Shown: positions 1 to 4,757 of the stretch, piece by piece
How the letters are laid out: the number at the start of each line of letters is the position of its first letter
Numbering within the stretch: position 1 is the stretch's first letter
Assembly: GCA_021782295.1 (NCBI GenBank)
Contig: JAJXVC010000095.1
Coordinates: 1-7,212, forward strand
Direction of reading: 5' to 3'
DNA from: a bacterium
GTDB lineage: Bacteria > Eremiobacterota > Eremiobacteria > Baltobacterales > Baltobacteraceae
Length of the DNA: 7,212 nucleotides
Program-made: the position numbers and the translations under genes
Notes under the pieces: generated by a model
Databases searched by the model: none
What the model was told of the DNA's origin: nothing
What the model saw: the letters and a program-made list of their open reading frames with translations, nothing else

Positions 1-470
1 GTACATGCAGCTCGAAGGAATGGAGGCCGTCAGCGATAATCAGAGACCCAGGTTGTCAGCGGTCATTACCGGCTGATGCCGACCTCGCCGAGTCGCGGCT
101 CGTACACCACTCCGCGGGACACAATCCCTTCGGTCTATGGAGGCAAGTATGCACTCCCCGAACAATTGAACAGTAAAGATCGCTTAGAAAGATAAGGGCC
201 AGCGCCGCCTCAAGGTCGGCGTTACCGCGAATTTGGGCCAGGTCTTGAATCCGGAGCCGAGGAGGTTTGTGGATTCCCAGCCTATTACCCTGATCCGATT
301 CGGGGACCGGTCCGAACTGCGGAAAATCGGCACGTTGGGTTGGATCCTACCGATCGCGCACAGTCGTTCTGCGTTTTGTTCGCAAACATTGAGTGCGGTT
401 GAAATTAGTTATGATCGGTCCGACGAAATCGTGCAGCCCGGCCGGGGTGACTCCAGGGCTTCGAAGTACG
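1..470. other. Stretch without a supportable gene, left of the transposon
   Basis: I see no convincing gene here. On the + strand a frame entering from the left edge ends with TGA at 74-76. A 39-codon ORF (76-195) starts in the same TGATG, but it has no ribosome-binding site and no recognisable motif. A small hairpin lies at 56-76 (TCAGCGGT, loop CATT, ACCGGCTGA with one bulged G); no T-run follows, so it is not a convincing terminator. From 233 the frame is open into the transposase gene, but those 96 codons carry no conserved transposase sequence and cross the transposon end at 478. I treat them as non-coding. The stretch could hold eroded remains of older genes or insertions. Confidence 0.5.
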
Positions 471-477
471 ATCGACG

Positions 478-496
478 TTATATACTTGACGCCTTA
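478..496 (+). repeat. Left terminal inverted repeat, 19 bp
   Basis: TTATATACTTGACGCCTTA, matched base for base by the reverse complement at 2739-2757. It contains the TTGACG that serves as the -35 box of the transposase promoter, so transposase binding to its own end could also repress its own transcription (inference). Similarity to the right end stops sharply after the last A. Confidence 0.85.
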
Positions 497-514
497 GAAT
501 GTTTGCGGTATCAT
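486..514 (+). promoter_or_regulatory. Sigma70-type promoter of the transposase, predicted leaderless
   Basis: The -35 box TTGACG (486-491) and the -10 box TATCAT (509-514) are separated by exactly 17 bp. The ATG of the transposase is at 521, six bases after the -10 box, which is where transcription would begin. There is therefore no room for a Shine-Dalgarno sequence, and the mRNA should start at or next to the ATG. The -35 lies within the terminal repeat and the -10 lies just inside it. Confidence 0.7.
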
Positions 515-520
515 CTACCT

Positions 521-1447
521 ATGGACACTCCAGAAACCCTCGTCGAGGCAATCCTCTACTTCTCAGACCCCCAACGCGCCCACGACTTCGTGAAGCGCCT
601 CCGTTGGCCCAATGGCGTTGCGTGCCCGCGGATGGGGTGCGGATCGGCTAACGTGCGCGAGATTCGTGGCAAGCGCCCCCGCTGGTTCTGCCGCGATTGC
701 AAACGTGAGTTTACGGCGAAGGTCAACTCGATCTTCGAAGATAGCCCGCTTGGGTTTGATAAATGGCTTCCGGCCATGTGGCTGCTTTCGGCTGCCAGGA
801 ACGGCATCTCGTCCTGCGAGGCCGCCCGCGCCCTGCACGTCACGCAAAAAACCGCCTGGTTCATGCTGCATCGCATCCGCCTGGCTATGCAAGACGGGAA
901 CTTCGAAAAGCTCGCAGGCGTGGTCGAAGTCGACGAAACCTACGTTGGCCCGAAGGCGCGCTCGATTAACCGCTATGGCGATACCTCAAAAAAAGCCACA
1001 GGCCCGGCTTACCGTAAGACCATCGTCATGGGCTTGCGCGAGCGTCGTGGTAAGACGCGGGCCTTCGTCGTCAAAGACACCACGAAGGGGACGCTTCTAC
1101 CGAAGGTGGTCGAGTCTGTGGCTCCGGGCTCGACGGTTTATACGGACTCGTTATGCTCTTATAACGGCCTGCAACACTCCTACCGCCACGAAGTCATTAA
1201 CCACGCAGAGAAGTACGTCGAAGGACGCGTCCATACGAACAGCATCGAGAACTTCTGGAGCGTGCTGAAGCGCACGATCGGCGGAACGTACCTTTGCCCG
1301 CGACCCCAACATCTTGACCGTTACCTCGACGAGCAGATCTTCCGCTTCAACGAGCGCGAAAACGAAGACGGCCCCCGATTCATCGAGGCCGTCAAGGGAG
1401 CAGACAACAAACGACTAACGTACCGTGTTTTAACATCGAAACGTTAA
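521..1447 (+). CDS. IS1595-family (ISXO2-like) transposase
   Basis: This 308-aa DDE-type transposase cuts and joins the transposon ends. An N-terminal zinc ribbon has the pairs C35/C40 and C57/C60 (sequence WFCRDCKREF in the second half). Residues about 95-118 look like a helix-turn-helix. The catalytic domain shows the expected acidic residues: D138 in VVEVDETYVG, D209 in VYTDS and E243 in NSIENFWSVLKR, the NxxExxW signature of this family. Length matches the usual 300 or so residues, and nothing is broken, so the protein is probably functional. I start at ATG 521 because the promoter ends just before it and homology-like sequence begins there; the frame is open back to 233 but crosses the transposon end. 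The stop TAA overlaps the stop of the convergent candidate toxin gene. Confidence 0.93.
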   Translation: MDTPETLVEAILYFSDPQRAHDFVKRLRWPNGVACPRMGCGSANVREIRGKRPRWFCRDCKREFTAKVNSIFEDSPLGFDKWLPAMWLLSAARNGISSCEAARALHVTQKTAWFMLHRIRLAMQDGNFEKLAGVVEVDETYVGPKARSINRYGDTSKKATGPAYRKTIVMGLRERRGKTRAFVVKDTTKGTLLPKVVESVAPGSTVYTDSLCSYNGLQHSYRHEVINHAEKYVEGRVHTNSIENFWSVLKRTIGGTYLCPRPQHLDRYLDEQIFRFNERENEDGPRFIEAVKGADNKRLTYRVLTSKR

Positions 1448-1749
1448 AAAGGAACGGGCGGCTCCGAGAAGCTGACATCATGAATAGTCACACATGCATT
1501 GTCGAAAGTGAATACTATGAGAATGCTCGGGGTTTTCGCCAAAAAATCCCCCTCTTGCTTATATACTCGGAACACCTCGCCGGCTTCTTGCCGCGCGCGT
1601 CCACTCTCGGGGGCGGCACGCGCCAATAGCCACTCCAAGCCTCTCCAGGCTTCATCGAGGCGCGGCCATTTCGCTAACGCCTCGTTGTATTTGTTCGAAA
1701 CAACCGCTTCCTGTGCAACGCTGCGAAAGCCCTGCCATTGTTGCGACAC
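1444..1749 (-). CDS. Candidate toxin paired with the Panacea antitoxin (RelE/ParE-like layout)
   Basis: This 101-aa protein has no catalytic motif I can name with certainty. Its layout is a helical N-terminal half (about 20-45, with PRLDEAWRGLEWLLAR) followed by predicted beta strands (about 58-64, 74-82 and 86-93; SILIVFTFDNACVTIHDV). That order resembles RelE/ParE-type toxins, in which helices precede a sheet ending in a short return strand. Small size and position directly after a Panacea gene fit the toxin of a PanAT-type module, since Panacea antitoxins pair with many unrelated toxins. The start is GTG 1749 with no good Shine-Dalgarno sequence. Only three codons separate it from the antitoxin's TAG, in the same frame, so translation is probably coupled. 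The stop shares TTAA with the transposase stop. The function is inferred from context and could be wrong. Confidence 0.65.
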   Translation of the reverse strand: MSQQWQGFRSVAQEAVVSNKYNEALAKWPRLDEAWRGLEWLLARAAPESGRARQEAGEVFRVYKQEGDFLAKTPSILIVFTFDNACVTIHDVSFSEPPVPF

Positions 1750-1758
1750 CGAGGCTGC

Positions 1759-2298
1759 CTAAGCGGCCGTCTTTGACACGACGCGTTCTACAACTGCGTC
1801 GGCCCAGAGAAGGTCTTCTTGGGTGATTTCACCAGGATAGGCGGCTAAAACTGCCTCCATTGGAATCACTTCACCCATGAGGGCTGCGTCCCAAATTTGA
1901 TTGTGCGACACGCCACTGATTGAAGTAGCGGTATGATTTTCGCAAACTTCGTGAATAATCAGGTCTAAGAGGTCTCTTTCCTGATTTGAAAAAACATCGG
2001 GATCGGGGGCTTGGCGCGCTATGAATTGGCGTGGCTGATATTGAACTTTTGGCTCGATTACAACTATTTTCCCTTGCGCCTCAAGGGATTCGAGCGCAGA
2101 CTGAATGTTTCGCGGCACAGGGCCAAACTGTCGTTTGAGGTACGTTTCTCCTGAAAGAGAAACGCCGTTCATTCGAAACGACAGCGTGTCGACAAACCAC
2201 GCAATCTTATTAAGCTTCGTTGCTCCCAACGCCGCTGGGTCGCCACATGAACCGCATATGTAGTGGATCATATCGATGAATCGTTGCGTTTCCGCCAT
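1759..2298 (-). CDS. Panacea-domain (SocA-like) antitoxin
   Basis: This 179-aa protein carries the Panacea/DUF4065 signature. Residues 27-37 read TKLNKIAWFVD, followed by F41-R and G45. Then come G50-ETYLK and FGPVP (58-62), and toward the C-terminus SHNQIW (131-136) and GEVIP (142-146). Panacea proteins are known as antitoxins that neutralise partner toxins by direct binding; SocA is the best-known relative and acts as a proteolytic adaptor. The start at 2298 is supported by a strong AAGGAGG ribosome-binding site (2309-2315) about nine bases upstream. The candidate toxin follows directly in the same frame, antitoxin first. A palindrome 40 bp upstream may be its operator. The gene is less GC-rich than the dcw genes, consistent with mobile cargo. 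Confidence 0.88.
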   Translation of the reverse strand: MAETQRFIDMIHYICGSCGDPAALGATKLNKIAWFVDTLSFRMNGVSLSGETYLKRQFGPVPRNIQSALESLEAQGKIVVIEPKVQYQPRQFIARQAPDPDVFSNQERDLLDLIIHEVCENHTATSISGVSHNQIWDAALMGEVIPMEAVLAAYPGEITQEDLLWADAVVERVVSKTAA

Positions 2299-2306
2299 TT
2301 TTTAGG

Positions 2307-2315
2307 CCCTCCTTT
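2307..2315 (-). promoter_or_regulatory. Strong ribosome-binding site of the antitoxin gene
   Basis: Read on the - strand this is AAGGAGGGC, nine bases before ATG 2298. It fixes the start of the Panacea gene. It contrasts with the weak context of the toxin GTG and would favour more antitoxin than toxin from a shared mRNA (inference). Confidence 0.8.
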
Positions 2316-2338
2316 CCGTCGGGTCGCTGTAGATAGAT

Positions 2339-2354
2339 GGTTCTATTAAGAACC
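2339..2354. promoter_or_regulatory. Palindrome, candidate operator of the antitoxin-toxin genes
   Basis: GGTTCT-ATTA-AGAACC is a perfect 6+6 bp inverted repeat with a 4-bp AT-rich centre. It lies 40 bp before the antitoxin start, in the 111-bp gap after the 48-aa ORF. The position suits an autoregulatory site of a toxin-antitoxin operon. No well-formed promoter is visible around it, so it might instead act within the leader of a longer transcript. Confidence 0.4.
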
Positions 2355-2409
2355 CGGGTATTCCCTGAATGGACACAGCACGGCACCCCAAATAGGCGCC
2401 TTGGCGCTT

Positions 2410-2556
2410 TCATTGTGGCTTGGGCTGTGATTTTGCTCGTTTCCTGCGCCGCAAAACGTCCGTATGGATCGCCGTCTTTGGAACCGCAAATATGGCCGCC
2501 ACGAACCGCTCGAATGGCGTACGCCCTGCGTTCGCCTTTTCTGCTTGGGAGTCCAT
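2410..2556 (-). CDS. Small basic protein (48 aa), possible third component of the cargo module
   Basis: I cannot assign this protein to a named family. After a polar N-terminus it has a motif at residues 13-30, TPFERFVAAIFAVPKTAI, then a strongly basic tail (RRRKRAKSQPKPQ). From memory, short proteins with a PFERF...VPK pattern recur beside toxin-antitoxin genes, but I could not check this. I start at ATG 2556 because a TATAAT box ends six bases before it; an in-frame ATG at 2592 lies upstream of that box and would not be transcribed from it. The antitoxin gene follows after 111 bp on the same strand, so the protein may be co-transcribed with it. The basic tail suggests nucleic-acid binding (inference). 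Confidence 0.6.
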   Translation of the reverse strand: MDSQAEKANAGRTPFERFVAAIFAVPKTAIHTDVLRRRKRAKSQPKPQ

Positions 2557-2562
2557 GCCCGA

Positions 2563-2571
2563 ATTATACCA
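2563..2571 (-). promoter_or_regulatory. Extended -10 promoter of the cargo operon, predicted leaderless
   Basis: On the - strand this reads TGGTATAAT, a perfect extended -10 element (TGn before TATAAT). No good -35 is visible 17 bp upstream, which an extended -10 can tolerate. The ATG of the 48-aa protein is six bases after the box, so RNA would start at or beside it, as for the transposase at the other end of the element. Confidence 0.65.
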
Positions 2572-2595
2572 CCTCATGCTAAGGGGTAACATTAA

Positions 2596-2618
2596 ATCTT
2601 GCAGTTGTGCTGCAAGAT
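2596..2618 (-). terminator. Strong stem-loop, possible terminator or operator
   Basis: ATCTTGCAG and CTGCAAGAT form a perfect 9-bp stem with a 5-nt loop (2605-2609). On the - strand the stem is followed by TTAATGTT, only moderately T-rich, so termination is possible but not certain. It would stop transcripts entering from the right transposon end just before the cargo promoter. It could equally be a regulator site, since it lies 25-50 bp upstream of the TATAAT box. Confidence 0.45.
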
Positions 2619-2638
2619 CTGCGGGCCCAGGGACATCC

Positions 2639-2737
2639 TTACTCGTCCGCCTCTTGAATCGCTTCGGCCAGAGCGTCCTTGGGGTGCCGCAGGCCGTAGC
2701 GCAATAAATTGTGGCACCATAACTCTACAAGAACCAC
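2639..2737 (-). CDS. Very short ORF next to the right transposon end (32 aa), possibly a remnant
   Basis: A GTG at 2737, two bases inside the right terminal repeat, opens a 32-codon frame ending in TAA. Its sequence, with LWCHNLLRYGLRHPKDALAEA, has an amphipathic, protein-like composition, but I recognise no family. There is no ribosome-binding site. It may be the tail of an older gene captured or cut by the transposon end, a real microprotein, or chance. Confidence 0.25.
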   Translation of the reverse strand: MVLVELWCHNLLRYGLRHPKDALAEAIQEADE

Positions 2738-2738
2738 T

Positions 2739-2757
2739 TAAGGCGTCAAGTATATAA
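2739..2757 (-). repeat. Right terminal inverted repeat, 19 bp
   Basis: This is the exact reverse complement of 478-496. Reading inward on the - strand it again presents TTGACG, but without a convincing -10 at 16-18 bp (TAGAGT at 16 bp is the best). The cargo therefore probably depends on the internal extended -10 promoter instead. Confidence 0.85.
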
Positions 2758-2763
2758 TATCGA

Positions 2764-4029
2764 TTAGGAAGGGTTCTCTTTGAACAGCTCAGCAGCAGCC
2801 TGAGGTAGAAGAGACGGAGGTACCTTCTTCGGCTGATATTCCTTCGGTATAAATCCCCGAGTTTGAAGCAGCGTACTGAGTATCGCGTGCATGGACTCGG
2901 CGGGCGTTGCGCTTACCTCTCTCGGCCATACTGTGTTAAGTTCGGCGATGGGGTCGGGCAGGCTCTTGTTTCGCTCATACAAGTCATCTGCCAACGTGCA
3001 CAGGAGCAGAAGCTGATCCGTGAACGCGCCATCCTCCGGATCAAGCGCCGCCAATTCGTTCGCCTTTTCAATTAGCGTGGATCCTGCTGCTTCGAAATCA
3101 TGATATTTCTTGGCTAGGTGGGGAGGGAGATGTTCAACCGCTGTCTCGCGCAGCACACGCGTCAATTGAATCGGAGATTTAATCCCGCCCGCGGCAACTG
3201 GGACTGCAAGTATCTCGTCTCCGTCTCTGACTGCGACGAGCATTATGCCATCGACAGGCTCACGGTTTCCCAACCACCATTCGAGGCCTGCCATGATTGC
3301 AAAGACGATCAGCACTCCGCCGATTTCTTTCAGCTCGGGAATCAGGCTTGATTGCCCGGTGCCTTTTGCATGTGCTCCAGCTTTTGCCAGGGCTTCTTTT
3401 GCAGCACGAATCATCCGCCGGCGAAGCTCGTCAACGCCGCCGTCATCCGTGATCACCTGGAGCAGTTCGAGTGCGTTCACCCGTGTCGGATCGGCAATGC
3501 CTACGGAAGTCAGTACCCCAATCGACATTCTCGCCCGGGGATCTTGATTGCGATTAGCTTCCGCTCGCACGCGCCACTCGTCGCCATGTACGTAGGCATT
3601 CCTTGATGCCCACAAGACACGCGAAAATGGTTGGTCCTTTATCGTTTGCCCCTGCGGCTCTTGCCGCAACAAGGGTAACGCATCAATGTAGCGCTCAAAG
3701 ATCGTCTGTGCGATCTGTAGAACGGCGCCGGCGCAATTGTGCTGAACGATGCGCCCGATGTCACTTCGGATCGAGTTTGCTGCGACGTAAAACAGCAGTG
3801 GGACATGGTCCTCGACGGACCGCATCCGATCGTCATCGGGGACCTTGACCTCTATCTCGTGGGGGGAGGCGGCTGTTGCTTGATCGAGGAGTGCGCGCAT
3901 CGCTGGAAGCGCCTTATTCAGGCGCCAAAGGAAATAGGCGTACTCAGCGGTGGGTCCGCCGCCGAGTACGTTCGCAAGGGTCTCGCTGAGGGCGGTGGCT
4001 GCCTGGACCCCCGATGCCTTCACTTCCAT
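2764..4029 (-). CDS. Unknown protein with a HEPN-type RNxxxH motif (421 aa)
   Basis: I do not recognise the full-length family. The N-terminal half is strongly helical, and residues 138-152, VLWASRNAYVHGDEW, contain R143-N-A-Y-V-H148. This RNxxxH motif in a helical bundle marks HEPN domains, many of which are metal-independent ribonucleases in toxin-antitoxin and phage-defence systems. A hydrophobic stretch at about 236-254 could be a buried helix or one membrane segment. The C-terminal part (about 260-421) is mixed and unassigned. ATG 4029 is chosen because a stop lies in frame ten codons upstream; the ribosome-binding site is weak. The stop codon lies 7 bp from the transposon end, so the C-terminus may have been set by the insertion. 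The gene diverges from the mraZ operon. A defence role is inference; non-enzymatic HEPN proteins also exist. Confidence 0.75.
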   Translation of the reverse strand: MEVKASGVQAATALSETLANVLGGGPTAEYAYFLWRLNKALPAMRALLDQATAASPHEIEVKVPDDDRMRSVEDHVPLLFYVAANSIRSDIGRIVQHNCAGAVLQIAQTIFERYIDALPLLRQEPQGQTIKDQPFSRVLWASRNAYVHGDEWRVRAEANRNQDPRARMSIGVLTSVGIADPTRVNALELLQVITDDGGVDELRRRMIRAAKEALAKAGAHAKGTGQSSLIPELKEIGGVLIVFAIMAGLEWWLGNREPVDGIMLVAVRDGDEILAVPVAAGGIKSPIQLTRVLRETAVEHLPPHLAKKYHDFEAAGSTLIEKANELAALDPEDGAFTDQLLLLCTLADDLYERNKSLPDPIAELNTVWPREVSATPAESMHAILSTLLQTRGFIPKEYQPKKVPPSLLPQAAAELFKENPS

Positions 4030-4077
4030 GTTGCCCAGACTTCGCTTCAGCGGCGCTCACTTCCGAACATGACCACG

Positions 4078-4200
4078 TCCAGAGCCACTTCTGATTAATC
4101 TCACCCTCATGCGACTAATCGCAGCCACTGCCGAGGGCCGTCCAGTCCAGATTGCTTCTGTGATTCCAGTCCTATTCTGTAGAGTCCAACTCACTTCTGT
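4078..4200 (+). repeat. Bipartite direct repeats, TCCAG-N5/6-TTCTGT, four copies
   Basis: Three copies follow each other at 4146-4161, 4165-4180 and 4185-4200 (TCCAG/TCCAG/TCCAA, five variable bases, TTCTGT each time), starting 19 and 20 bp apart. A fourth, with six variable bases and TTCTGA, is at 4078-4094. The whole set sits between the divergent HEPN-type gene and the mraZ promoter. The spacing of about two helical turns would place bound proteins on one face of the DNA. It may be a regulator array or a decayed tandem repeat. Confidence 0.6.
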
Positions 4201-4233
4201 AATTCACACCTCCCCTCCCCTCCGCTGCGACTC

Positions 4234-4262
4234 TTGCCTCACCCACCCGCAGCGGGTATAGT
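4234..4262 (+). promoter_or_regulatory. Sigma70-type promoter of the mraZ (dcw) operon
   Basis: The -35 box is TTGCCT (4234-4239) and the -10 box is TATAGT (4257-4262), with a 17-bp spacer. The start point should fall near 4269, giving a leader of about 33 nt before mraZ. A perfect palindrome, ACCCGC-A-GCGGGT (4245-4257), fills the spacer and touches the -10 box. CCGCTGCG at 4222-4229 can also pair with CGCAGCGG at 4248-4255. Both could be operator or structural elements. Confidence 0.72.
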
Positions 4263-4296
4263 GGAGCCCAGTGGTGTAAAGTGGTGCCAAGGGGAG
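4261..4296 (+). promoter_or_regulatory. Four phased G-rich hexamers, candidate MraZ boxes
   Basis: GTGGAG, GTGGTG, GTGGTG and GGGGAG begin at 4261, 4271, 4281 and 4291, exactly 10 bp apart. MraZ proteins are known to bind short G-rich direct repeats (TGGGN in E. coli) separated by 5 bp just upstream of their own gene, giving the same 10-bp period. Here the array overlaps the -10 box, the expected start point and the ribosome-binding site, so bound MraZ should repress its own operon. Confidence 0.7.
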
Positions 4297-4301
4297 CAAC
4301 A

Positions 4302-4745
4302 GTGCAGGGCGAGTTTCCGCGATTTACGGGGTCGGCCGAGCATACCCTCGACGAGAAGGGTCGCCTTGTCGTGCCCTCTCGCTTCCGCGAGCGCCTCGGG
4401 GCGGGCTTCGTCATCACGATCGCCCAGCCTGAACCCTGCCTCGCCCTCTACCCCGCCCCGACCTGGGGCGCATTCTGCGCGCGCCTCGAGGCCGCGCCGC
4501 TGAAGGACGAACGCTTCCGGCGCCTCGTCCGCCACCTCTTCGCCAATACCGAAGAGGTCGCGTGCGATGCCCAGGGGCGCCTGCTCATCCCCGCCGCCCT
4601 CCGCTCCTACGCCGGCATCGCGCGCGAAGCGACCAGCGTCGGCACCCTCACCCGCGTCGAGATTTGGGCGAAGGAACGCTTCGCCGCGCACGCCGCCCCC
4701 GAGGGCGAGGTCGCCGATTTCATGGCCGAGCTCGGGCTCTACTAA
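4302..4745 (+). CDS. mraZ: Transcriptional regulator MraZ
   Basis: This 147-aa protein is the DNA-binding regulator that opens the dcw cluster and usually represses its own promoter. It has the expected two SpoVT/AbrB-like halves, each with the family's DxxGR signature: DEKGRLVVPSRFR near residue 18 and DAQGRLLIPAALR near residue 92. Length is normal for MraZ (about 143-152 aa). I choose GTG 4302 because AAGGGGAG (4289-4296) lies five bases upstream and the family-like N-terminus begins there. An in-frame GTG at 4281 would lie within the operator repeats and lacks a ribosome-binding site. rsmH follows after 12 bp on the same strand. MraZ in other bacteria also influences many division genes. 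Confidence 0.95.
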   Translation: MQGEFPRFTGSAEHTLDEKGRLVVPSRFRERLGAGFVITIAQPEPCLALYPAPTWGAFCARLEAAPLKDERFRRLVRHLFANTEEVACDAQGRLLIPAALRSYAGIAREATSVGTLTRVEIWAKERFAAHAAPEGEVADFMAELGLY

Positions 4746-4757
4746 TGGAGCGCCATT

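Larger units (their letters stand above)
478..2757 (+). mobile_element. IS1595-family transposon carrying a toxin-antitoxin cargo operon
   Basis: The ends are a perfect 19-bp inverted repeat (478-496 and 2739-2757). Inside lie an intact ISXO2-like transposase on the + strand and a cargo set on the - strand: a 48-aa protein, a Panacea antitoxin and a candidate toxin. The total of 2,280 bp is about twice a plain IS1595 element, the difference being the cargo. From family knowledge, IS1595 elements can carry passenger genes and usually make 8-bp target duplications. Here the octamers next to the ends, GATCGACG (470-477) and TATCGATT (2758-2765), share only the in-register core ATCGA, so the duplication is degenerate or absent. 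An alternative is a composite remnant in which the right repeat belongs to a second copy. The cargo is visibly less GC-rich than the dcw genes, which fits transfer. Confidence 0.72.

Noticed and set aside
56..76. Hairpin near the left edge as a terminator
   Set aside because: The stem has a bulge and no T-run follows it on either strand.
215..255. tRNA-like segment (GGTCTTGAATCC resembles a T-arm)
   Set aside because: No acceptor stem, anticodon arm or D-arm can be built around it.
233..520. An upstream extension of the transposase by 96 codons
   Set aside because: It crosses the transposon end, has no transposase-like sequence, and would place the promoter within the gene.
2210..2413. A 67-codon frame that starts within the 48-aa gene's stop (ATGA) and overlaps the antitoxin start
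   Set aside because: Its composition is not protein-like and the strong antitoxin ribosome-binding site lies within it. Coupling by ATGA is suggestive but not enough.
4146..4200. The TCCAG-N5-TTCTGT repeats as a CRISPR array
   Set aside because: The units are 16 bp with 3-4 bp between them; there are no spacers of CRISPR length and no cas genes.
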